A stretch of 64,000 nt of DNA, taken from positions 20,290,239-20,354,238 of the forward strand of contig VZDJ01004378.1 in the NCBI GenBank assembly GCA_008694505.1, in the 5' to 3' direction. The DNA is from Cyanoderma ruficeps. Its lineage: Eukaryota; Chordata; Aves; Passeriformes; Timaliidae. The stretch's first letter is position 1; every line of letters starts with the position of its first letter. A program made the translations under genes and the position numbers. The notes beneath the pieces were generated by a model, which did not search any database, was not told the origin of the DNA, and was given only the letters and a program-made list of their open reading frames with translations. Shown here one piece after another: positions 1 through 12,900 of the stretch.

Positions 1-225
1 TCCTCTACTCTATTGAAGGGGAGCATGAGGAGCAGTTGAGGAGTGCTCAGGGAAACCATCATTAGCATGAGCAGCCTGTGCCCGGGCTCGGATTGCCCTG
101 AGGATCCTGATTCGTGGTGCGAGCAGTGAAATCACCAGGCTTTGGCACGGGGCTCGGACCACACAAACACAGGATCAGGGCTGTGCCATCGTCGTGCTGC
201 TGAGACGGCTGCTCCTCACGGCAGA

Positions 226-324
226 TACCAGCGGCTGTCCCCAGCTGTCAGCTATCAGTGGCTGTCCCCTACGCTGCCAGCAGTCAGGTATCCGTGGCTG
301 TCCCGTTCACTGCCAGCTGTCAGA
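226..324. repeat. Imperfect 36-bp tandem repeat, about 2.75 copies
   Basis: Units are at 226-252 (shortened to 27 bp), 253-288 and 289-324. Each starts with TA(T/C)C(A/C)G(T/C)GGCTGTCC and ends with GCCAGC(A/T)GTCAG or a close variant. One reading frame stays open across the units only because 36 is a multiple of three. Copies differ at several positions, so it is an old or degenerate minisatellite in a locally GC-rich patch. Confidence 0.7.
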
Positions 325-2282
325 CCTGGCACTGGAGTGAACGCTCCCTGGTCAGATGTGCCTGTCGAGCAGGGTGGTAGGAGAGGAAGCTTGAGGAGGA
401 AATGAGTAAGTCAGCAGCCCGGCCCAGTGTGTGGCTGTAGCACAGGGTCACTGGAGCAGTGGAGAGCGGAGGAAGTGTTGCAACAACTAACACTCATGTC
501 TGTGTTTCTCTCTAAAACAGACTTGTTACAGAAAAATCTAAGATAAGAGGATTTACGGGAAACATTGCTGCACTATTAATGCAAGATGTCATGATCTATT
601 GCTAGTTCTGAGAAGAGGGAGAGCATGCACAGCTCCTCCTTAGAACTGCTCTGCACCCAGTGGAAGGGGAGTACTCATAAAAAGCAGACTTTGATGAAGT
701 TACTGATTTTTGATTTTCTGTTCTGAGTTTTTTCCCATGATAACTGAGTATTATAAATGATGAAGCACACTGGAGCTTTATATTTTCCCAAGGATTTAAA
801 AAACTTATGATACTTGAAAACTGTGAAGGGGAGAGTCTCTATTTCTCATTACACTTATACGAGAGAATTTAATGTAAAAAGATTATAGTGGCATTCCTAT
901 AATTTCATGTGTCTATCTACATGCTTTTCATTTTTTACAAGACTCCTGACCAATTGGGTCCCCAGAAGAATGAGATGAATGAGAAAGGCATCCTATGGGG
1001 AAAGGGTGGGGGGGGGGGAACAGAAGCAAGTGGTATTTCCTACAGAAAGGCAGGAAATAAAATATGACATTCCACTGCCAACTGGGTGTTGGTTTGCTGT
1101 GTTGTCTCCATCAATAAATCTTTGCCTTCTTGATTTTTTAAAATACATCTGAATTGAAAAAAACTCCTCTTTTAACACTGGCTCCTCCCAGTACTGTTTT
1201 TGTAGCATTTCATGACTATCAAATGCTGATCATCAGAAAAATTTTGGTATCATGTGGATAATCAGCCTTTGCTTACAAAACACTGTTTGCATTCCTTATG
1301 CTTATCACTTCGAAATTAATGAAAAAACAAAATTATGAAGGGGGTGGATGGATCAGTGAAGTCCATTCCTTGAATCCTAGACACTTGCAAAGCAGTTGCT
1401 ATATTGAAATTTCCTTGTCTGCTTAGTGGTAGGATAGTTCAAATTGTAGTCAGAATTAGGACTGATACACCCGATTATGTGAGGGTGTGACAAATGAAAA
1501 AGGAAATGCCTGGTATTTTTATTTGTAATGTGAAACTAACCTAAAGTAATACTAGTGGTATTAAATTTTGTATGTTCCAGTGGATCAGTTTCATTGGACT
1601 ACAGAAAATAGTTCTGCTTATATTAGTAGAGAGTATTTTTGAAACATTACTTTAAAAGAATGATTGAAGTTGAAATACTAGCAGTAGGGAATTTGTGATG
1701 CTATGGGTGTGGTATGTGTCTTTTATCATCATGGTTTCATATTATTTGAAATATGTGTTCATGCAATCTTTATAGAGACCCCACATTCACTCTATATGAT
1801 TATACAGTTGAAGAAACACTTTCTTAGCTACAGTTTGCCTTAAAAAAACCCCAACATTTTAATGGATCTTTTTATGTTACTCAGCTGTAATAGGGAAAAA
1901 AGAGTATCAATCAGTGGAAACACTGATTTCAGTCAGTGAAAACACAGGAGATTTCAGTGGACTTCTGGATGTAGCAGGGGGATTAAGGGCCCCATTTAAC
2001 AGCAGCATACTTTTACTATGGGAGAGCTGAATCCACTTCTACAATTTAATTCTGTGGAGTTATTTAAAGTTCTAAAGCTGTCAAGAAAGCTATGACAAAT
2101 CAGCTGGTGATCCACCTGCAAGAATATGGGAAGAAACCAAACAAGTTCTATTTTTCTGTCTTTTAATAAAGAGGGAGAAAATCTGTGGCAAAGATACTCA
2201 GGTAGCAGAGGAGTCCTTAGCAGGTGAGCATGGACTTGAGTGGTAATACTTGTGTGGGGTGGAAAGCAGATGATGGTTCTCT

Positions 2283-2487
2283 GGGTTAGGCTCTGGACTG
2301 GGAATTGCATCTGTTTTCCCACCCTGGCTCTGCCACAGATTTCCTTGATGAAATAAGTTAAAAAAATAATAATAAAGGAAGTTAATAGCTTTGGCCTCTG
2401 TTTTTTCTCTTTAAAAAATGGGATTCTGACCCCTTCCTCTCCCAAGTGTGTATGAGGTTAAATGAAAGGATGTTTGTAAAGTAAGCT
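2283..2487 (+). repeat. MIR / CORE-SINE relic
   Basis: The order of landmarks is that of an ancient MIR-type SINE in sense orientation: CTCTGGACTGGGAAT, then CCTGGCTCTGCCACAGATTTCC, then a CCTCTGTTTTTTCTC...AAAAAATGGGATTCTGACC block (the usual 'cctcagtttccccatctgtaaaatggg' stretch), and finally GAGGTTAAATGAAAGGATGTTTGTAAAG, which resembles the 3' tail. An AT-rich insertion separates the halves. The similarity is from memory of the family consensus; a repeat-library search would settle the subfamily. Confidence 0.65.
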
Positions 2488-3787
2488 TTTTTTTTTTTAT
2501 GAAAAAGCTGCAGTTTCAACATTTTCAAACAATATTCTCAGCAGAGAAAGACTCTTAGCTATTATATTTACTCACACGGTGGTGCTATCATACATATGTG
2601 CTTTCTCTTAGTGATCCATCCCATGGCAGTAGGAGGTTTGGGAGGTTCTGTTCAGCTCCTGTTTTCTGGAGTGAGGAAGGAGGTCACAGACACCCTGCAA
2701 AAGGGAGCCAGAGCTGGCTGCCAAAGGCCACAGATACCCTCCTGTTGTGTGACACCCCCTGCCAATCTCCACTTCTATGAGCTCCCTCTGCCTGCTGGGA
2801 CACCCCAGTAAGGTGTGAGAAGCTTTTGGGGTGCACTCCTCCTTCATTGTACAGGGGAAGGTGACCCTCTTTTCCCACCCTTAGTAAACCTGGTTCTGCT
2901 TGTGTGTGTGCTGTAGGTGTTACCAAATGCTCCATGTACATACACACCTTACAAAATGCCTTCAGCCCCTCTCCTCATGCCCCTCTCCTCCATTATTTTG
3001 GAGGATGTAATTCACCTGGTCCTCTTCAACCTTTCCTTTATAACTGCCATTTTTGTGCTGCCCGTTGCTAAGTATTTGGTGCTGCTCAGTCTCACTGTTC
3101 CTCCTTCCTCTTTAGGCAGAGAAAGGGCACAGCATATTTCCAGAATACCTGTACTGTAATTCCAGTGATAAGATGACTGTGCATCTGGTGCTCTATCTCC
3201 TCTGTGCATTTAAAGCATTTGAACTGTAGGCAAGGAGGCAAACAACCTGTCCCTGGGCAGTGGGGCACAGTGATAACTGCATAAAGTTCTTACAGAGGCA
3301 TCAGCAAGCACAGGGACACCAGCAACACCTTAATTAATCCTTACTCCAACACAGGCACGTGTCTCTTCTATCACTTTCTCTTAGGCAGCCCCAGAGTATG
3401 AAAGTTGTTGGCAGGGCATGCATGGAGGTAGAAATGTGGTGGGAGGTGGAATTTTGGTAGATGTGATTGATTTACGGCAGGAGTTTCCTTTACAGTCATA
3501 AGGGGAATTTTGCTTGGTCACAGCAAGTTTGAACCCTCATGAAACAGCCTGAATCATTTGAAGCTAAAATAAAACAGAGGATGGCAGGGGGAGGGGCATG
3601 ACCGTTAGGGGGGGAGAAAAAAAAAGAAAGTCAAAAAACACATTAAAATTGTTTCCCTTGGTGCTGACTTCTTAAATGGGAATGTGTTCCAGAATAGTTC
3701 TGCTATGTAAGCCAACATTTGTTTTAAGACTTTTTATTGTCTTTTTTCCTCTCTTCCCCTTCTTCCCCTCGCCTTCCTGCTCTGCAG

Positions 3788-3905
3788 ATTTACACTGACT
3801 GGGCTAACCACTACCTAGCAAAATCTGGCCACAAGCGGTTGATCAAGGATTTGCAACAGGACATTGCAGATGGAGTTCTGCTAGCAGAAATCATCCAGAT
3901 CATCG
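3788..3905 (+). CDS. NAV3: NAV3 exon: first half of the calponin-homology domain
   Basis: 118 nt, phase 0 in, one base into the last codon. It encodes 39 residues from IYTDWANHYLAKSGHKRLI to GVLLAEIIQII. This is the N-terminal part of the single CH domain of navigators, with the conserved DWAN and the LxxDxxDGVLLAEII core (here DLQQDIADGVLLAEII) seen in CH domains of actin- and microtubule-associated proteins. The acceptor is preceded by a long polypyrimidine tract (3737-3783) and the donor is GTAAG at 3906. The IADG and LLAEIIQII spelling matches NAV3 as I remember it; NAV2 differs (VTDG, AQIIQVV). Confidence 0.97.
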
Positions 3906-6900
3906 GTAAGACCAGGGCTGAGGGAAGCACTGCGAGCTGACTCCTTGCATGGGGGAATATATAATTCAAGTTGAATGTATTTCACAATAAGATGAACCCT
4001 GAATAATACAATTTGACTGGGTCCATATGTCTCTGATATTTGTGTGGTTCATCCTTGTCTTAATTAAAAAATATGTTTATGTGAGCATGTTTGGAAGTTG
4101 CTGTTTAACCATACTTTAAATGGCCAGAACTGTATCTTACACACTTTGAATTGTCAGAAATGAATGCTCCATTAAACCATATGTCTCCCATGTGTGCATT
4201 TTGTTAGTTGGAGTGGCTCATACTTTCTGAGATGCCTTGAAACTGTATCCTGACCCTGCAAAGACAATTGTGGAAGATTTCATGTCAGCAGTTATTTTGC
4301 AGGGGCTGAAGAATTAGCAGCGACCTCCTTCGCACTTCCCCCTTTGCATGATTTGGCATATGGAAGCAACTGCTGCTAACAAGAGTGTTGTTACTGTATG
4401 ACTGAGCTTTACTTAGAAAGGAGCTCTCTGTCAACAAAACCCTCTGCATTTTATTGCGTTGCCTTTTCTGCTTTTCTTCAGGGTTTTTTTGGGGTTTTTT
4501 TTCTGTTTTGATTTTTAGGATTTAGGGTTTGAGTTTTCTTTTCTTTTTTTTTTTTTTTTTTTTTTTTTTTTNTTTTTTTTTTTTTTTTTTTTTTTTTTTT
4601 GACCAGGGGTTGGAAAGGAAAGTTTTATCTCATTGTTTACTTTTGCTTTTCCCCTCACTGTTTTTGTTTAGCAAATGAAAAGGTTGAAGATATCAATGGC
4701 TGTCCACGGAGCCAGTCTCAAATGGTAAGAATAAAATATATTTTTAGTTTATGTTGGCACCACTTCACCTTCCTAAAATGCTTTTTAATAAGGATTTATA
4801 AAAAATATGAATATTTTATCCCATTTTTACCATCAAGTCCTAATTCTCATACAGGCTCCTGATGCTTATTTTCCACACATGTTTAGTGTTTTTAACTTTG
4901 TTTCTGTGCTAACTTTGGATCTTGAGATAACCTGGCAGCAAAATTCATCACTTCTATTTAATCCAGAATTGCCTTATCAGACCTGTTCTTCTGAGGATCC
5001 AAATAATTTCATTTAGCTTCATTTTAAGGGCAGTAAATCCAAGAATACATTATTAAGTGGAGTCTTTGTGTCTGGAAAACTGGTTTGATGAACAACACTT
5101 GCCAAATTGTTTTTGAATATAAATAGCCTTTTGGATTGTCCACTGTGAAGTCCAGTTAGATGAACTGACTCCAAGACTTTCAGAAATAGCCCTTTAGTCA
5201 TATAGCTCTCTGAGCTATAGCTGGCAGCTGTCTAAAGACTTTGTAATACTCTCAGACAAGAAGCATTTAGTGACTGTGATTCATATGGAGTCTTATTAAT
5301 CTTTTACTGTGTTTATGGCAAGTCAACTGCATGTAATAAGATGAAACCTCCTTAGAATACTGTGAAAGTGACTGACAGACACAAAATCTGAGCCTCAGTA
5401 AAATCACCATGCATTTATTGAATCATTTACATTCCAAGTCATGTTCTCCCATGCTGAGGTCTTTGCCTTTCTGTTCACATTCAAATAATACATAAATAAG
5501 GTGCATAATTGTGTAGCTGGCAAGGACTTTGGGGTATAGTGATGTGGTTGAACTTGCATAATAGCAAACTGCTGAAACTGGGTTTAAAAATGGAAATGAA
5601 ATAGAAAAAAAAGTGCATTTGTTCAGGTAATCTTTTAAAAGTGGAAGGTGTTTGCAGCTTTTTTCTGCAAAGCATCAAAAGGTAAGGGGAAAATTTTTGA
5701 GTACTACTGAAGTGAACAATGGGGTCTTTTGGTTCTTATTGTTCAAAATTAGAATAAGTTTTTCTCTGATTTTCAGACTTTATGAAATAGTCCATAGAAC
5801 AATATACACAATTTCCTTAATAATAGTTATTATTTTAATTACTCATATTACAGCAGCACCTAGTGGCCCTGGCTGAGAACTTTGGGAACTCCAGCACAGA
5901 ACTCTAATATTACACACACAGATCAAGAGATAATAGCTCTCTACTTTAATCACGTTAAAACTTGCCATTCCAGACAGGCAAGACAAACAAGGAGACACAA
6001 AAGCACAGGGAAGTGGTGTGATTTTCCAAGGTCATGTATGTGGTTAGTGGCCACCTAGGACTGCTTAGGGACCCACTGTTCTGTTGTTTAACAAGCTTCA
6101 TTTCCCTGAGAGAAAGATGAGCTGCAGACGGAAGTATTCACTCTACCAGTGTTTGCATCTCCCAAACAACATTGGTGTATGTTCCCTGTTGCATGTTTAT
6201 GTGGCACAGGGATTCTGGATTTCATCTCTAGCTCCATGCAGCTATGGAGGAACCATGGTCAGTGCATGGCCGTGCTGCAGCGGTACCTGTGGCTTTCCTT
6301 GCATCCATCTTTCTCCTCCCATAAGCCCAAAGCCCATCTCTCAGCTCAGCCAGGCCAAAGAATATGTCCCAGGTCTCTGGGTGTCAAACCAGGTGCTTTG
6401 AAAACTCTGTGCTGTGCATAGTCATACATCAGTGTTTGCACAGTGACCAAAGTGTCACATTTAGCCACTTCAACTTCGTAGCAATATATTTATTTATCCA
6501 TCTTTCAACACAATCTCTTTACTGAATTGTTTTATCTCTACAGACTGATCAAATTATTTCCTGCCTTTTCACATACCAGTTCTATACTGCTGATTTCTAA
6601 ACCGAGTTAGGAAATTTAAAATGTACTGAAGTTAAAGTCATTCAAACTTATCAGTTTTTCTCTCAGAGACCCCAGGTTTTGAACCTGCTCTCCATTTGTT
6701 TCCTTTGGACTCTGCAGTGGTCTAACCTAGCCAAAGACACAATTTTACCCTATTTTCAGGTAATTTTACTTGGCAGTGTTCAGTTTTGCTAGCCCACTCA
6801 GTTAATGGTAGGGAAATTCTCTTCTCCTTGTAGCAGTGGACTCTTAAGGTGTTTGTGATATACAGGGAAAAAATATAACAGTAGTCAAAGCTAATTTGCA

Positions 6901-9900
6901 TGTTGTATGTTTGACATACACAAGTATGTAGCAATATGTCCTGTCAGAACTTGCTAGAACATCAGCCACCAAACCAGCAACAGTCAAAATACTCCCAATA
7001 ACATTTGTTAGCCATTCATTCACTGCTCTAATTTTAAAAGTTTTAGTTAATAAACCTCAAAAATCCCACTACCCTCTTCTTGCACATATGTTTTCATAAT
7101 CCTTGCTCTCATAACTTGCAATTAAGGAGAAATGTTTCCTCTCTTCATCTGCCATTTGATACCCTTTCAGGGAGGCCTTTGATACCCATTTTCAGGAAGT
7201 CTAAGATATTTTATTAGCTTTAAAAAAGCTAGAGAACACTGACATGAATTGTCTGTTGTTGGAAATTCTTGGTACTCTCTGCGGATGATATTGATTCTGG
7301 TTCATGATCAATCATTGCCAATATTCCCAAGTTCTTTTCCACTCATAATTTGATTTTTTTCTTGCCAATGGCATCATCTTTCAAGTGATTTTTGAGGCAT
7401 CTCAATTCAGCTGTTACCTTAAATTGTAAACATATTTTAATGTTTGTTTTAAATGTCTATAAAATGCTTGGGATTTAGTTTTCTTTTAGTTAGTTCTATT
7501 GCAATGTCTTGCACTCTACGCTCATTTTGGCATTGATATATAAAACACTTGCCGACAAGTTGAATTGGCTCCATAGGTCCAAGTTCATAGAAACTAAAAA
7601 CTTGTGAAGCCCAGGAGCACCCAGTTTCTCTATAGTTAGCTTCACCAGGATTCATTATGTTCACCATTTGATGTTGAGAATCTGAGATGTACTGGGAGAT
7701 AAGTTATTTCATATTCAAATCTCAGAAGCTTAAATAGATGAAAGTTGTAAGAGAATTGGAGAGGTTCACTTGTTTGCTGGGTCAGTCTACTGCGGTGAAT
7801 AGATTTTACTATTTCTTATTGTTTTCATAAATATAATAAGGATTTAAACCTCTGTGTATTACAGCATATGTTGTCTGTCCGTGGTGTCATGTAGAGTCTT
7901 GCCTATTTTTTCCTTACAGCTGTGCTTTCAAGGAGCACTATTTCTTTTGTTTTTTCTATCTTCTATTTTTTCATAATTTCTTTGGATTCCTTCAATGGAA
8001 AATAATGCCACATGAATTTCTATCTTTTCCTTGTATGAATTATTCCATGAGTCTATCAATTAAGGACATTTCATATCATCTTTATTTAGAAAATAATGGG
8101 ATTTCAAGAGTTTACCTTTTGATAAAATCTAAAGTTAATTCCTTTCTGCTTCTTTATTTGTTTCTTTAATTTCTGTTTCAATTTGCCTCATCATTGGAAA
8201 AAGTGAAATAGCCTTCTGGGTAGAAAATATGTTATAAAGGTTTTATCTAATTATTCAAAAAGAAAGCATTCAGGATTTTTTTTTTTTCCTCCTGAACCAA
8301 TGATAAATATAATGGAAAGTCTCCAGTGTTTCAGCTTTTAACACATCACATCAAACATACAGTAAGCACACAAAACATACCAATTCAATCCATCCTGGGA
8401 TAGTTGGAGAAAATGCAAAAGAATCAAAAGGAGTTTGACTGAAAATCCATTAATGGTGATGTTTTCAGTTTTGTCCCTAGTCACTTTTACAAAACTCATG
8501 TTTCTATTCTTTCTCCATGCAGTTTTCAGTGCTGTCAGCAGCATAAATTGTAAAATCAATTCAAAGTTGCCAAAAATTTTTAGTTTATAGCACTTCAAGC
8601 TGATTTTTCCTTCAGAGATTAATGCTGCCTTAGTAGGTGTTTTTTCTTAGAATTAGCTCTTGCTACTTCCCACAAGAAGTGTCTCTGCCAATACCCATCT
8701 AGGCACAAAAGCATCCTTAATTTTTGTTGGTAGCAGGGGTTTTCTCACAGTTATGACGGCGCTGGAGAGATCTTTCTCATTAAAGAGTCTCCTAGCGTTG
8801 TTGTATGCTACACTTCATGAAGACTATTTCTTATTCTGTCAGTGTGATCTTTGACACACTTTTCTACCAGCTTATAAAACCAAAGGTATGCATCGAAGGT
8901 AATTTTTATTATTTAGAATACAGAGATGCTGCAGTCCCACAGAGAAAGTTGAGTTTGCTGAAGATACAGGTCTTGATCATTCTGGAAATCAGGGAGTGGA
9001 GAAGACGTGCTCCAAATTGATAAAAATCTTTAGTAAAAAGCTTTTAGTTATCAGAGCTAGCACCAGTTTTGGGTGAGCAGCAGTGTATCCTATAAAAGTG
9101 TGAATTGGTGTGACTGTGTTTAGAACTGTATAATTTCTAGACCATAGTACTTGATGTTGTTAATAATGCCTTTTAAAAGATATTAATAAATTAAAAATGT
9201 TTTGTAAAAAAGACAGAAGAATGCCAAAATGTTGCTTTATTCTATGAGACTGAAGAAAAATTGTGTATGTTAAAAAGAGGAAGGTGGAGCAGGTGAATCC
9301 GTCTCTGCTTAACCAGGGAGCTTTTTCTGTGAGAGAGAAAGTTAAAGGAATGTGTGAAGCCCAAAGACAAAGTTACCATGTATATACTGGTAGACATTGC
9401 TTTGTAATTTATTGTGCTCAATTTCATGAGGACATTTTTCCCTCAGTGTAGATGAGCCTGTCCCCAGAAGTTAGCAAGCTCCCATCAATTGCATTACTTC
9501 CTTGGACTTTTGAAGTGGTAGCAGAAGCATCATGATCCCCATTCCCCGGTAAAATTGGGTCATGGCAATGCACAGCTTATATGTTTTTTGGTGTCCTGCC
9601 TCACAAGAATTTACTTATCTGTTAATTACACATTTCTGAATGCAACTCTCATGGTTTGGCAGAATTAAGTCTCATGCAATAATTTTGGGGGAGGGGGAAC
9701 TGTGGGTTAAACACTCATTAGAGTCACGCAGGTAGCAAGCACTTCTTTTCACAGTCTCTTCTCTACTGCCTTGCAACACCAGCAGCTCTAGGTGGAAGAG
9801 GAGACAAGGCTGATATAGCTCTATTATGAAAGGATAATAGATCCACAGAAAACAGATGTTTTTCTGTGAGGGAAATGACACTCCTCAACCTGATACATAT

Positions 9901-12900
9901 TCAGATTTCCCATTTTCTTATGACACTTTCAAGTATATATTTTTACATAACTAGCTGTGCTTTGTGAGTTTCTTCACTAGGTAGGTGATTTACATTAAAC
10001 TTCTAACTTTTCTGGGATTCTCAGAACCCAAGGCCCCAATAATGTCACAGCCAGGAGCATGTCCTATCTAGCTTTCTGGAGATGCTTTCTTGGACAAGTC
10101 ATCTCATTTCCTAGATAGGTGCAGGGTGTGATCTTCTTTTTAAGAACTAATCCCATTCCCACATCCTTCCCCAGGGACTGTCTTCAGCTGTTTGAGGGAA
10201 GACTTTCTTGAATAATGTTTGACACATCCAGACACTTGCAATCCACTCTTCAGTGTACAACGTACAAGATGGCTTCAGAGCATTTGTAATTTGTTTGGCA
10301 TTCAGTGAATGCCAAAGCCAACTATAATTGAAGTCTCTCACATTTCAAACTCTTGAATCATGAATGATGAGTGCAAGGCAAAATTTTAGAAGCTGAACTT
10401 GAGGATTGGAGTTTCCTTCTTTGTTTTAGACATCAAAAAAGCCATTCTATAAACTTGTGTATGCCTTGCAGGAAGCTCATGCCCTTTTTTATGTGATGCT
10501 CTGTGCCACAGAAATTTAAAAATTGTCTGGCAAAAAGCAATGCATGTAGATATACCTACAGTGAAAATATGCAAATAGATAATGCAAGTTGAAGGATAGT
10601 TACAGGAAGTAACATCTTCATTAGTGTAGACATTGACATTTATTTTTTTTGTTCGCAGACGAAATTAACTTGACATAATGACTAGAGTAAAAATGACAAT
10701 AAGCCTATCAAGACTAGAGATATGTGTAACCTCAAAAGAAAAAAGGTAAAGGGAGTAATGAGGATCTACATAAGAATACATTTTGGGAATGATTGTGACT
10801 ATATGAATGGAGAGACTAAAGAAAGGACAGAGGAAAATTTCTGTCAGGGCAAGGTTAAAGGTGGTAACGATGGTTGAATCTCAAGGATGTAGATGTTTGA
10901 ATTCTTGTTTCAAGTTTTGCTGATAAGAGATTGTAAATGTTATTAATGCAGCCAATTTGATTAAGATGAGAGGCAAACTGGTTTAACATAGAACTGGGAG
11001 AGGAGGAATTCCAAGTGCTTTTGTAAACAAACCCTGAAATTTCCAGGAACTCAAGAAATTTTAGAGAAAATATGGATGGGATGACAGCTGGACAGACAGA
11101 GTAACAGTTGCCTTTTTGTGGTAGACCAAGCATATTTTTACTCTGAGAGTACAAGGAAGCTGAGAAAAAGGATGGAAGAACTGCTGCAAGTGTGAGATTA
11201 GTAGAGAATAAAGAATGGAACACTTCATTCATCCTGCCTAAGAATGTTACTGTCTTAGAAAGGAAAGAGGAAAAAGCAACAAAATCATCTCTTTTTTTGA
11301 TATGGTTTGATTCTATTTTGACTTTTTGTAGGACCTCTTTATTCTGCACTGAAAAAAGCAGTTCTCTTTACATTTAGAACATCACATTTGAGAACATTAA
11401 AAGGACCACAAGATTTATAACAATCTCTCTTCACAGAATAGCTCAGAGTTACTCACTGTGGTACCAGGCACTGAGATACATATTCCCCTGAGTCACTCAC
11501 ATTTGAGTGTCTGAAGCCATAAAAGTAAATGCTGCAGGAACATATCCTGGGTGTTATTTTACTAGGCTAGAAGTACATTATTCATGAAGTATAAATCATG
11601 TGCTGTTATTAGCCTTTTTGTTTACACTTACTAATCCCTTTTGTAATTACTGTGTAGAATCATATGAGAATAACTCATCTAGATGTTAATGAAATAATCA
11701 TGTAATGAAAAGTACGTATATTGTAGTGAATACTTACACAGTCTCCATGAAATCTACTGAGTCATGAGGTTATAGTTGGGTTTGCCTGGTTAGGACTGGA
11801 ATTATGTTTTACACACTTTGCTTCTGTAGACAAAGACTACCAAACACTAAAAGATACTTTTTTTCCCCTAAAGTCAACTGTTTTCCCTCAAACACTGCCT
11901 TCCTTCTCCTCCTCCCCCCCTCTACTTCCTTGAAACCCACCTCCCCTCAATCTTTGTCTGGAATATGCCACTCATGCCCCTGAGATATGACCATCTCACC
12001 TATCTATCTCTTCTCCCCATCCCTGAGCTGTGTTTGTCAGGAATGTAAATTGATGAGAAACTTAAACTGTATTAAGAGGTCATACAGAGATTAAATGCTG
12101 CAGTGTGCTTGAAAACTAATGAGTGATGTACACTTCAAAATATTTATTGTTTGAAGAGATATAGTTTACAGTCTCTCCATTTCACCCATCTATAATTAGC
12201 TTTCCATGCTCTTCAATTTTTAGTTGGTTTTTTGGTGGGGTTTTTTTTTGGTTTTTTTTGGTTGGGTTTTTGTTTTTTTTGTCCCTCAAAAATGTCATGT
12301 GAACATTCCCTAGAGTTTGGAATAGAACAAATATATATTAGTAACACATATGCTTAGACAAAGAGGTGAGGAATAAATGGCCTTGAAACCTCCATTAATA
12401 GCAATACACTGATAAGTCTTGACATAAATATGGGGTTAAAATACATACACACAAATTGACTATGACATTCAAGAAAGCACCTGTGGTTATAAGACATTAA
12501 TAGATTTTTTCCCAAATACCAGCAGCAGATTACAGTAAATTTGTCTGCTTCGTGATGGTGTATTTTTATCATCTTCTATAGGGAGAGTATGTTATAAATA
12601 CCAGGAATGTCTAGAATGTTTACTGGATTTAAAAATAGAGAATAAAGTGTATGATATTTAGCTGAACAGCAAAAATGCATATTTAAACTGAACAAGAAAA
12701 TAAACAATGTATCTAAAGTGGTTTTATTTTGTAGTATAACCAAAAAAGGCTTTCTGATAATGTTGAGATTTTGTCAGCTTTCTAGATTTTTTCAAATGTC
12801 TGATTATTTTGGAACTGTGGCAAAATGCCAGTTCCCTTATAGTTACAGTTGAGGACTTCTATTCAAGTATTTTCTAACCACTCCCACTTCTGCTTAGACT

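Larger units (their letters stand above)
1..3787 (+). other. NAV3: Upstream intron of NAV3 (partial)
   Basis: No exon is recognisable here. The residues expected just before the CH exon (a Lys-rich segment ending near KEDSK in the human protein, from memory) are not encoded in this stretch, so this is intron. It holds an imperfect 36-bp tandem repeat near the left end, an 11-G homopolymer (1008-1018), a MIR relic (about 2283-2487) and a somewhat GC-richer patch at 2600-2900 with overlapping short open frames in several frames, which I do not believe are genes. The last 50 bases are a strong C/T-rich polypyrimidine tract leading to the CAG acceptor at 3785-3787. Confidence 0.8.

Noticed and set aside
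142..405. 87-codon open frame near the left end
   Set aside because: It begins at TTG, not ATG, and spans a degenerate 36-bp tandem repeat whose unit length keeps the frame open. No domain and no match to the NAV3 N-terminus.
2596..2947. Several overlapping open frames on both strands
   Set aside because: Frames overlap in four readings in a locally GC-richer patch, which is expected from fewer stop codons. No splice-compatible or domain signal.
4505..4535. Telomere-like TTAGG/TTTAGGG pieces
   Set aside because: Only isolated partial units in T/G-rich low-complexity DNA, not a TTAGGG array.
6084..6421. 105- and 90-codon forward frames
   Set aside because: Two frames over the same bases, no recognisable domain, Cys/Pro-rich translation typical of non-coding sequence.
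10855..11349. 164-codon minus-strand frame
   Set aside because: Long for an intron, but Phe/Ser/Leu/Asn-rich low-information translation with no domain or homologue that I recognise. No promoter or splice context.
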